Positions 23,301 to 30,738 of a DNA stretch of 64,000 nucleotides are shown piece after piece. Under the pieces are notes generated by a model. The model searched no databases. It was given only the letters and a program-made list of their open reading frames with translations, and had not been told where the DNA came from. A program made the position numbers and the translations under genes. Where the stretch lies: NCBI RefSeq assembly GCF_030409325.1, contig NZ_JAUFPR010000001.1, positions 868,001 to 932,000 of the forward strand. Reading direction: 5' to 3'. Within the stretch, counting starts at the first letter, position 1; each line of letters begins with the position of its first letter. This DNA is from Mucilaginibacter aquaedulcis. GTDB lineage: Bacteria; Bacteroidota; Bacteroidia; Sphingobacteriales; Sphingobacteriaceae.

Positions 23301-25487
23301 CTAAAATCTGAGCTTAATTCCGCCGTTTACAACAAAACCATCAAGTGGTGCATAAATATCCTTGAATACCGGATTGGTTAAACTACCCGTATAAATTGCC
23401 CCAAATTTGGTTTGCCTGGTATCGGTCAGGTTCTCAAAATTCACAAACAGCGAAAAACGCTTCCAGATTCTTTCGGCCATTAATCCGGCAGTCCAATATC
23501 CCCTGCCGGTTGTGCCGTCATTTAGTTTTTGCGGACTAAAATAATAAGCCTCAGCCCCAATTTTGAGCTTATTCTCAATCTCATACATCAAAACATTGTT
23601 TAACCGATGTTTTGATACCAGCGGATATGTGGCAATGGTATTTAGTGTATGCTGTGTTACATCGGCCAGGGTATAGCCTAAAAACAGCTTGAAATTGGAA
23701 TAAGTAATTTTTACATTGGTTTCCAGCCCTTTAGTATTCAGATCGCCGCGGGGTTGCAGGTATTGCAGATCACCGTTGGCAAGCGGTGTAAGCAATATCG
23801 GGTTATCAATACGGGTGTAAAAGAAAAGCTGGTTAATACTGAAACTCACCTGGTCATCAAACAAGCCTGTACGGTAGTTAATATCATAATTAGCTCCGTA
23901 TGAGCGTTCTGCACGCGTATTAGTAACATCAATAGGCAGCACGTTCCTGAACTGGATCCGTTCTGCATCCTCCGTAAATACGCTGGGGGCCTTATAACCC
24001 AAACCACCACCCAGGCGGGTTGAAAAATGATCGCTTATTTTCCACAAGGCAGATATGCGAGGTAACAGGAAAAACCCGTAATCATTATGATAATCACCCC
24101 TTAAACCGGTTTCCAGCGTTATTTTCCTGGTTGCGTTCCAGGTATTTTGCACAAAGCCGCCTATAGTATTGTAATTATAACTACGCAATGGGAAAGTACT
24201 GTTTCTGTGCTCATTAAAATTATCGGTAAGGAAAGTGATGCCTGCAACCCAGTCTGATCGTTCCCCGGCGCGCGAATAACTTGCTTCGCTATAAGTAGAA
24301 ACCTGCGCACCGGAAAAACGGTAATCGGGCAGGTTTATAGTGCGGTCGAAATAGCTTACACTGCTTTTAACAGTCAGCTTTTCGGTGTTATTGAACTGAT
24401 GATCAAACTGTACCTGAGTACTGTAACGCCCTGTTTTATTTTCCTCAAAATAAGAATGGGCTGCATTGCTATCTCCCTCAATATAATGCAGATCGCCTCC
24501 TATGCGATTCTCTATGGTACTGTTGATACCTATATTAAGCATATTACGATCATTAAAATACAGGAACAGCTTAGGGTTCAGCGTAAAACGATTAAATTTA
24601 GGGATAGCCGTAAGGTCGATATTGGAAGGGTCATAGGCCGAACCATGGTTGTACGCCGCGTAAATGGTAGCACCAACTTTGTTGAATTTTTGCGAATAGA
24701 AGCCGCTGGCGTCCAGGCCCAAAGCCGAAGTTCCGTTGAGCAGAAAGCTAAGCTCACGCTTATCCGTTGGCGTTTTTGATACCAGGTTAACCAGCCCGGC
24801 AATAGCCCCACCGCCATATAGGGTAGATGATGAGCCTTTGATCACCTCCACCTGTTTTAAATCTAAAGGGGCAATTTGCAGCAAGCCAAGTCCGCCCGAA
24901 AAGCCTGAATACAAGGGAAAACCATCACGAATGATCTGCGTATACTTACCATCGAGCCCCTGTATACGGATACTGGAGTTACCACTGGTAGCCGAGGTTT
25001 GCTGTGTTTGAATGCCTGTACTTTCGGCCAGCAGCATGCGAATGTCACCGGGCTTCATATTACCTTTTTCGTCCAGTTCCTCACCTGATATTACCTCGAT
25101 GCGGGTTGGGATATTGGCAATGGTACGGCTGCTGCGGGTAGCTGATACCGTCACTTCGGTTAGCTCCTCTCCATTATCTTCACCTGTGGTTTGCAGTATA
25201 ATAGTCATGGGTTGGCCTTGTGCAACCGGGAAAATCAGGGTATCAAGCCGGGGCTGATAACCCACGTATTGAAAGCGGATAACTTGCCTGCCATCAGGTA
25301 TATCATTCAAAATGATCAGTCCGCTGGTATCGGCCATGGCTCCTTTGGATGTACCCTGCAGCAAGGCAGTGGCCCCTATCAATACCTGATTTGTTTTACC
25401 ATCCTTAATAATGGCCCTAAATGTATTTTGCGAATAAGCTACAGCACTATAAAGCAGTGCTGCCAGCAGCACATAAATTTTTTTCAT
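23301..25487 (-). CDS. TonB-dependent outer-membrane receptor with carboxypeptidase-like domain
   Basis: 728 residues. A signal peptide (1-19, AYSQ) is followed by a carboxypeptidase-regulatory-like domain (about 22-105, LIGATALLQGTSKGAMADTS). The plug domain is at about 115-235, with IRIQGLDGKYTQIIRDGFPL and VEVIKGSSSTLYGGGAIAGLVNLVSKTP. The beta-barrel ends in VNGGIKLRF, whose terminal Phe is usual for outer-membrane insertion. This is the monomeric (non-SusC) receptor type used for siderophores, metals or cobalamin. The DUF6660 gene directly upstream in the same direction often accompanies such receptors, which points to metal uptake or handling (inference). Confidence 0.93.
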   Translation of the reverse strand: MKKIYVLLAALLYSAVAYSQNTFRAIIKDGKTNQVLIGATALLQGTSKGAMADTSGLIILNDIPDGRQVIRFQYVGYQPRLDTLIFPVAQGQPMTIILQTTGEDNGEELTEVTVSATRSSRTIANIPTRIEVISGEELDEKGNMKPGDIRMLLAESTGIQTQQTSATSGNSSIRIQGLDGKYTQIIRDGFPLYSGFSGGLGLLQIAPLDLKQVEVIKGSSSTLYGGGAIAGLVNLVSKTPTDKRELSFLLNGTSALGLDASGFYSQKFNKVGATIYAAYNHGSAYDPSNIDLTAIPKFNRFTLNPKLFLYFNDRNMLNIGINSTIENRIGGDLHYIEGDSNAAHSYFEENKTGRYSTQVQFDHQFNNTEKLTVKSSVSYFDRTINLPDYRFSGAQVSTYSEASYSRAGERSDWVAGITFLTDNFNEHRNSTFPLRSYNYNTIGGFVQNTWNATRKITLETGLRGDYHNDYGFFLLPRISALWKISDHFSTRLGGGLGYKAPSVFTEDAERIQFRNVLPIDVTNTRAERSYGANYDINYRTGLFDDQVSFSINQLFFYTRIDNPILLTPLANGDLQYLQPRGDLNTKGLETNVKITYSNFKLFLGYTLADVTQHTLNTIATYPLVSKHRLNNVLMYEIENKLKIGAEAYYFSPQKLNDGTTGRGYWTAGLMAERIWKRFSLFVNFENLTDTRQTKFGAIYTGSLTNPVFKDIYAPLDGFVVNGGIKLRF

Positions 25488-25548
25488 TAAATAACAGAGA
25501 TTAAATTAATACCGTAAAACGAGCCTGGGTATGGCTCAACAACTTGTA

Positions 25549-25866
25549 TTAACCTAATTGTGGCGGCTGCCAGATGGCCTGGGCAATCTCTTTTAAATTG
25601 GGTTGCTGATAGGGTGCATAAGTTATCACCCTACTTTCTGCAATAAGCGGCAGATTGTGGGTAACAGGTTTTGTTACTACGAAACCCGCACAAGTACCAC
25701 ATGAAAAGAAGGGCGAACAGCCCGGACATGTTTTTTCCTGCGAGTTGTTTTTTACTGATAATTCTTTTTTAGCCCCTGTTGAACTTTCACGGCAGTTATC
25801 GGCACAACATGGCCTTGCTGATAGCAGCACCACGTACAACGATAATAAAAGACAAAGCAGTTTCAC
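25549..25866 (-). CDS. DUF6660-like cysteine-rich exported protein
   Basis: About 105 residues if translation starts at the GTG at 25866, which begins the signal-peptide-like VKLLCLLLSLYVVLLSARPCC. An in-frame ATG at 25950 lies in a leader without signal features and overlaps the deacetylase gene. The mature part holds two cysteine clusters, CCADNC and CPGCSPFFSCGTC, matching my memory of the DUF6660 family that sits next to TonB-dependent receptors in Bacteroidota. Eight or so cysteines in an exported protein suggest disulfides or metal binding. It lies 61 bases upstream of the receptor gene in the same direction. Confidence 0.75.
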   Translation of the reverse strand: MKLLCLLLSLYVVLLSARPCCADNCRESSTGAKKELSVKNNSQEKTCPGCSPFFSCGTCAGFVVTKPVTHNLPLIAESRVITYAPYQQPNLKEIAQAIWQPPQLG

Positions 25867-25897
25867 GCCACAAAGATATAAATTGCATCCACTTATT

Positions 25898-26734
25898 TTA
25901 TTTAGTTTCTGCCCGTGGGATACTGGCCCTGCCTTGTGGTAATTTAACATTTGGCTTGCCGCTCTCCATTACAAAATCCATAGCCTGCTGAAACGTGGTT
26001 ATCCATATTGTTTTGCGGCTTTTACTCAGATAATTTAATAATTCCTGGTGAGCACTTGCCGAAACCGTGATATAATCGCCCCCGATGCCATGCAGCATAA
26101 TAATACCCATGCCGCCTTTTTGCTCCACATTTTTCACAAAAGCTATCAGCTTTTCGGCATCGGTGCCATCTTCCACACCAAATGAGGGTATGCGCAATGG
26201 GTCAAGATGTTTAAAATCGGTTATAACACCATCAGAGGCATCGCCGCCAACACGGGCATATTTTACAAGGGCATATTTGCGCAGGGTATCTACATAATCC
26301 TTGCCATCGCCTACGGTTGTTTCGGCGCAGGGATAGGCGTAGGTGCGGTTGTTTTTCCCATCAATGGCGTTTAAAAGATGGTTCATCACCTCAATTTCTC
26401 TTATTATGCCATAAGGATTATAATGGTTAGATGTTACGGGGTTATCATCTACACCTGCACAGGGATGGAAAAGCGTATGGTTGCCTAATTCAAATCCTTG
26501 TTTGCTAAGCGCCCTCCACTGCGGTGTGGTAAGCTTGTTAACATCGCCCGTTAAAAAAAACGTAGCCGGAAAATGAGCTGTCTTTAGCTGCGGAACAGCC
26601 ACATTTAACTGCGACAAAAGCCCATCATCATAAGTAAGTACAATAGCCGCTTTTTTTTGCTGGGGCCAATGCATTTTCTCCTGTGCATAGGCGTTAACTG
26701 TAATCAGCAGGAAAAGCAGCAGCAGTGGTTTCAT
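25898..26734 (-). CDS. Secreted polysaccharide deacetylase family protein
   Basis: 278 residues from the ATG at 26734, which starts a clear signal peptide (MKPLLLLFLLITVNAYAQ); the longer frame from 26788 is rejected. The NodB-like carbohydrate esterase 4 fold shows its motifs: VLTYDDGL (catalytic and metal aspartates) and NHTLFHP (metal histidines, H-x3-H). Later, YAYPCAE and IIMLHGIGGD provide the closing motifs. It removes acetyl groups from N-acetylated sugars such as GlcNAc residues. It is divergent from the LacI gene, with a CAAACGTTTG operator in between, so it probably belongs to the glycan-use regulon. Confidence 0.9.
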   Translation of the reverse strand: MKPLLLLFLLITVNAYAQEKMHWPQQKKAAIVLTYDDGLLSQLNVAVPQLKTAHFPATFFLTGDVNKLTTPQWRALSKQGFELGNHTLFHPCAGVDDNPVTSNHYNPYGIIREIEVMNHLLNAIDGKNNRTYAYPCAETTVGDGKDYVDTLRKYALVKYARVGGDASDGVITDFKHLDPLRIPSFGVEDGTDAEKLIAFVKNVEQKGGMGIIMLHGIGGDYITVSASAHQELLNYLSKSRKTIWITTFQQAMDFVMESGKPNVKLPQGRASIPRAETK

Positions 26735-26808
26735 AATATTAAGTTTAAGCAGCAAAATAAAAATAAAGCAGCATATTATATTGTTCAATTTTATTTATGA
26801 ACAGCAAA

Positions 26809-26818
26809 CAAACGTTTG
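26809..26818. promoter_or_regulatory. LacI-type operator CAAACGTTTG
   Basis: A 10-bp palindrome with the central CG of LacI-family operators. It lies between the divergent deacetylase and LacI genes. Four more copies occur, at 28030, 38519, 38551 and 38841. Confidence 0.8.
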
Positions 26819-26917
26819 CGTTCAAATAACTGTTCAATTAGTAAGCACACTTATTGTATCGCTTAAATTGGCGCTTTAAAAGCATTTTGTTAATTTTATT
26901 GACTACTATAGCTTATA

Positions 26918-27946
26918 ATGACTGGAAAACCCGCTACTATTAAAGAAATAGCTAAAATTCTGAATGTTTCTGTTTCAACAGTTTCACGAGCCTTGCATAA
27001 ACACCCAACCATAGGTGTTACAACACAGCAAAAAGTACAGGCTTTGGCAGATAAAATGGGTTATGAGCCAAACCAAACCGCTATATCTTTCCAAAAAGGT
27101 AAAACTTATACCATAGGTGTAATTATTCCGGAATTATCAGAGGCTTTTTTCTCTGCCGCTATCAGTGCCATTGAGGATACCGCTTACAAGCGAAATTATA
27201 CTGTTTTGATAGCCCAGTCGCATGATGATGAGGCCAAGGAAATTCAGCTGGTCGAAAAAATGAAAAACTCCCGTGTGGACGGCCTGCTCATCTCCGTGGC
27301 AAAAACAACATCGGGCTTTGCTCATTTTGATATGCTTAAGCGGTTTAATATCCCCGTTGTATTTTTTGATCGCATCCCTCCCCTTAAAAACATTCATTAT
27401 GTAGCCTGTAATATGGAAACTGGCAGTATTGAAGCAGTAAACTACCTGTTGCAAAAGGGGCACCGCAGCATCGGCATGATCAACGGGCCGGCCACACTGG
27501 CCGCGAGCGGCGAACGCAAGGAGGGCTATATTAAGGCTATGATAAAAAACCGATTAAAGTTTGATCCCTCGCTTATAGTAAGCTGCGATTTAACTGATCA
27601 AGATACCCGTACCGCCCTTGATAACCTGCTTGCTCACAAACGCAGGCCTACAGCCATTGTAACTTTTAATGACTACGTTTCTTTATATGCTATAAAACAT
27701 GCCCGCAGCCAGGGTATCGATTTAGATAAGGACCTGCAATTTGTAAGTTATGCCAACCTGCCCATGATCAATTACATGGATTATGCGCCGGTGGCATCGG
27801 TTGAACAGTTCCCCTATTTACAAGGGCAAAAAGCCGCTGATATATTGCTTGACCTATTGTTACGCAAAGTGCAATCGCCCGATGAATTGCAGGCTTATTA
27901 CAATGTAATGGTTGAATCGCAGCTGGTAGAAAGCAAGAAGAAATAA
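26918..27946 (+). CDS. LacI family transcriptional regulator
   Basis: 342 residues. The N-terminal LacI helix-turn-helix and hinge (about 6-60) shows ATIKEIAKILNVSVSTVSRALHKHP. It is followed by a periplasmic-binding-protein-like sugar-sensing core (TIGVIIPELSEAFFSAAISAIEDTA; VDGLLISVAK; TAIVTFNDYVSLYA). The conserved VSVSTVSRAL recognition helix fits palindromes with a central CG, which agrees with the five CAAACGTTTG sites here. It most likely senses a sugar released from the glycan handled by the neighbouring SusC/D system and controls the deacetylase, the kinase and SusC. Confidence 0.94.
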   Translation: MTGKPATIKEIAKILNVSVSTVSRALHKHPTIGVTTQQKVQALADKMGYEPNQTAISFQKGKTYTIGVIIPELSEAFFSAAISAIEDTAYKRNYTVLIAQSHDDEAKEIQLVEKMKNSRVDGLLISVAKTTSGFAHFDMLKRFNIPVVFFDRIPPLKNIHYVACNMETGSIEAVNYLLQKGHRSIGMINGPATLAASGERKEGYIKAMIKNRLKFDPSLIVSCDLTDQDTRTALDNLLAHKRRPTAIVTFNDYVSLYAIKHARSQGIDLDKDLQFVSYANLPMINYMDYAPVASVEQFPYLQGQKAADILLDLLLRKVQSPDELQAYYNVMVESQLVESKKK

Positions 27947-28028
27947 CAATTAAAACAGCCCCCTCACTTTATTAAAACGCAGCATAATCATTAAATTTAT
28001 TTTGATGCGTTACCTATTGAAAAAACAG

Positions 28029-28040
28029 GCAAACGTTTGC
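28029..28040 (+). promoter_or_regulatory. LacI-type operator upstream of kinase
   Basis: GCAAACGTTTGC is a perfect 12-bp palindrome, 71 bases before the kinase gene, matching the core of the other four sites. Confidence 0.85.
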
Positions 28041-28110
28041 GTGAAAAGTTTACCATTTTATTAATTAGGTTTGGTTTAAACATTCAAAAAAACTTTAAAA
28101 TAACTGGTAA

Positions 28111-29184
28111 ATGTTTAATGATATTTTAAGATCCTTTAACCTTGAAGCTGAGGAATATCGCATCGAAAAATTTGGTGAAGGACTAATAAACCGGACCTGG
28201 AAAATAACCGGTGTTATCAATAACAACGAATTTATATTACAGCAAATTAATAAGAGTGTTTTTAAAGCTCCGCAATACATTGCTCAAAACATCAACAAGA
28301 TCAACAATTACCTGTCTGAGCATTATCCAGGCTATTTATTTGTAGCGCCCCTACCTACCGTTAATGGCGATTACATTGTTCAATATAATGATGGCGAATA
28401 TTACCGTCTGTTTCCTTACATAAAAAGCTCTGTTACCCTCAATACGGTACAAACCCGCGATGAGGCCTTTGAAGCTGCCCGGCAGTTTGCCAAATTCACC
28501 AATTTGCTGGCCGGTTTCAAAGTAAGTGAGCTAACCTATACCCTTGCGGGCTTCCATGACCTATCGGCCCGCTTTGAGGCCTTTAAACGCGTTATAAAAG
28601 ACGCGCATACCGAAAGACTTGCCGAAGCTAAAACTGCCATAGAAAGCGCCTATAAACATCAGGCCATTGCCGAAATGCACCAGGCTATCATGAGCGAACA
28701 GATGATCCCTCTCCGGGTAGTTCATCATGATACCAAGATCAGTAATATTTTATTTAATGAAGATCATAAAGGCCTGTGTGTGATTGATCTGGATACCGTA
28801 ATGCCTGGTTACTACATGAGCGATGTGGGTGATATGATGCGCACCTACCTTTCGCCCGCCAACGAGGAAGAACAGGATTTTTCAAAGATTGAAGTACGCG
28901 AAGATTTCTTTACGGGTATAGTAGAGGGTTACCTATCTGAAATGAACACCAACTTAACCAATACCGAAAGGCGGCTGTTTGTATACTCGGGCAAATTGAT
29001 GATCTATATGCAGGCTATTCGCTTCCTGACCGATTATTTGAATAATGATGTGTACTACAGCGCAAGCTACCCAGGCCACAACCTGGTAAGGGCGCAAAAC
29101 CAGTTTACCCTGCTTGATAAATACATTGCCGCCGAAGATCGCTTTATGGAGATTGTGCTGAGCACTCAAAATCAGCGTATTTAA
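28111..29184 (+). CDS. APH-fold sugar kinase, N-acetylhexosamine 1-kinase-like
   Basis: 357 residues with the aminoglycoside-phosphotransferase/choline-kinase fold. The N-lobe contains the nucleotide loop FGEGLINRTWKI. The catalytic loop is VVHHDTKISNILFN (HxDxxxxN) and the metal motif is CVIDLDTVMPGYYMSDVGDMMRTY (Asp of the DFG position within IDLD). The catalytic segment is reminiscent of NahK, which phosphorylates GlcNAc and GalNAc at C1. With the deacetylase, GH123-like glycosidase and SusCD nearby, a role in salvage of N-acetylhexosamine fits. The LacI operator at 28029 lies in its promoter region. Confidence 0.85.
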   Translation: MFNDILRSFNLEAEEYRIEKFGEGLINRTWKITGVINNNEFILQQINKSVFKAPQYIAQNINKINNYLSEHYPGYLFVAPLPTVNGDYIVQYNDGEYYRLFPYIKSSVTLNTVQTRDEAFEAARQFAKFTNLLAGFKVSELTYTLAGFHDLSARFEAFKRVIKDAHTERLAEAKTAIESAYKHQAIAEMHQAIMSEQMIPLRVVHHDTKISNILFNEDHKGLCVIDLDTVMPGYYMSDVGDMMRTYLSPANEEEQDFSKIEVREDFFTGIVEGYLSEMNTNLTNTERRLFVYSGKLMIYMQAIRFLTDYLNNDVYYSASYPGHNLVRAQNQFTLLDKYIAAEDRFMEIVLSTQNQRI

Positions 29185-29210
29185 TTTTAGTTCCGGATAA
29201 AAAGAAATGA

Positions 29211-29353
29211 TGTCATTTCGACCAAACAGCCGGGAAATTGCATATAAGGGTTGAGGAAGAATCTCCTGCACCCTGCTTTTTCGCCTTGCATCTTGCAGAA
29301 GATTTCTCTTTCGCGCCCCCTCCCAGTCAACCCTCTGCTCTATCGAAATGACA
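29211..29353. repeat. 143-bp dispersed inverted-repeat element
   Basis: TGTCATTTCGA (29211-29221) and TCGAAATGACA (29343-29353) are perfect inverted ends. Inner arms such as AAGAATCT and AGATTTCT also pair. This is the common Bacteroidota 'ATTTCGA' intergenic palindromic element; no coding capacity. It is flanked by a near-perfect 19-base direct repeat (29165-29183 and 29385-29403). Confidence 0.8.
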
Positions 29354-29399
29354 ATTTTTATTATTTGAAGGTTATTTATCTTATCTCAAAATCAACGTA

Positions 29400-29427
29400 T
29401 TTAGCAAGCTTATGGCAGCTTGCTAAA
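29400..29427. terminator. Bidirectional terminator between convergent genes
   Basis: TTTAGCAAGCT and AGCTTGCTAAA form an 11-bp perfect stem around TATGGC. It spans the end of the DUF3472 gene and faces the kinase gene. Confidence 0.7.
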
Positions 29428-30732
29428 ATCAATATCCGGGTGGTTAATATTAGCCTGCTCCATGGTTAAAACCGTTTTGAGCGGAGCAAAATCATTAAAG
29501 AAACCACAATTACGCAGGTAAAACTGATTGCCTTGTACCCCGCCGCCATAATCCTTGCGAAAATTGATGTTGGCGGTAGCATCGCCTGTAAACAATGCCT
29601 GCGTTAAAGGAAACCATTTGCCGGAGGTATCAACCACCCAACCGTTTCCAAAGTTAACCCTTCGCTGGGCTGTACCCATTTCAGGTTCAAAGTTTTCCAA
29701 AAAGGAATGTAACCCTTGCAGGTATGAACCTGATACGGGGCGTTTAAAACTGGCTATCAGCATCCATTGCGCTTGGTCAAGCGGTTTAAAGTAAGCCGTA
29801 TAAATAGTAGTTTTTGCTTTGGCATCGGCCTGGGCATGTACTAAAAAGCCATAGGTTTTGCCGGCCACCCAGGGGTAGTTCAGATAACTTTGCCCGCCCG
29901 ATCCTTCACCGCCAAACTCGCCTGCATGTACGCCTGTACCTTTTTTCAGCATCTGGATCTTTAAGCTGTCGGGGATACCTTTAGGGTCGTCGGTATTAAA
30001 AGGACTCCACACCGAGAACAGGATATGACGCTCGGTTGGTGAATTTACCTGCATGCCAAAATATCCACCGCTAAAGCCATCGGCCATAAAATAGGATGAC
30101 ATGACATCATTGCCCATAGGCACGGTAACCTCGTTATAAAACCACTCAGCATTACTTCTGGCCTCATCAGGCATACTGTAGTTCAGGTGTACCGAAGGCC
30201 CTCTGCGGCCCCAATAAAAATAATTGCCATGATTATCCTTTACGTATGCAGCACCATTTATGGTAGCTGGCCCGCTTAACAACAGATCACTTACCCGGGC
30301 GTATTCTTTACCACTTTTTTTCAGGCCCTTTAGTTTCACTTCAACATAGCCCGGAGATTTGATCAGCGTTTTTCCAAAATCAATAATCGCCGGTTGATGG
30401 TTCGATACCTTGTTAGTTAACACGATTTTCCCAACAATGGCCTGGATTGTTGATCCACCATCGGGCACAGCCAGCTTTAAAGCAACATTTAAGCTTCCTG
30501 CCGCTTCTATACGTACATAAATACTTACCACATCGATGCCAGCCAGCCAATGAGTTAGTCCGGTACTATCTACCTGTGCCTTTGCGTTATTGTTTACCCA
30601 ACTGTTGCCACCCAATGGTACAGTTATAACTGAGTCTTTATTAAGTACGGCAGCGTGGCTATGATATTGCAGCAACATAAAAAATGCTGTTCCTGTAAAA
30701 GCTTTAATAGTGTTAGTGATGTATTTGCGCAT
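29410..30732 (-). CDS. DUF5077/DUF3472 secreted protein
   Basis: 440 residues with a signal peptide (about 1-27, HSHA). The N-terminal part (about 35-165; ITVPLGGNSWVNN and DSTGLTHWL) corresponds to a DUF5077-type jelly-roll module. The main part (about 185-430) is DUF3472, recognised by GGYFGMQVNSPTERHILFSVWSPFN, the stretch HAGEFGGEGSGGQSYLNYPW, and RNCGFFND. The molecular function is unknown; such proteins are frequent in polysaccharide-use loci and probably bind or cut glycans at the cell surface. It is the last gene of the SusC-SusD-glycosidase operon, six bases after the glycosidase. Confidence 0.85.
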   Translation of the reverse strand: MRKYITNTIKAFTGTAFFMLLQYHSHAAVLNKDSVITVPLGGNSWVNNNAKAQVDSTGLTHWLAGIDVVSIYVRIEAAGSLNVALKLAVPDGGSTIQAIVGKIVLTNKVSNHQPAIIDFGKTLIKSPGYVEVKLKGLKKSGKEYARVSDLLLSGPATINGAAYVKDNHGNYFYWGRRGPSVHLNYSMPDEARSNAEWFYNEVTVPMGNDVMSSYFMADGFSGGYFGMQVNSPTERHILFSVWSPFNTDDPKGIPDSLKIQMLKKGTGVHAGEFGGEGSGGQSYLNYPWVAGKTYGFLVHAQADAKAKTTIYTAYFKPLDQAQWMLIASFKRPVSGSYLQGLHSFLENFEPEMGTAQRRVNFGNGWVVDTSGKWFPLTQALFTGDATANINFRKDYGGGVQGNQFYLRNCGFFNDFAPLKTVLTMEQANINHPDIDFSKLP

Positions 30733-30738
30733 AAATTT

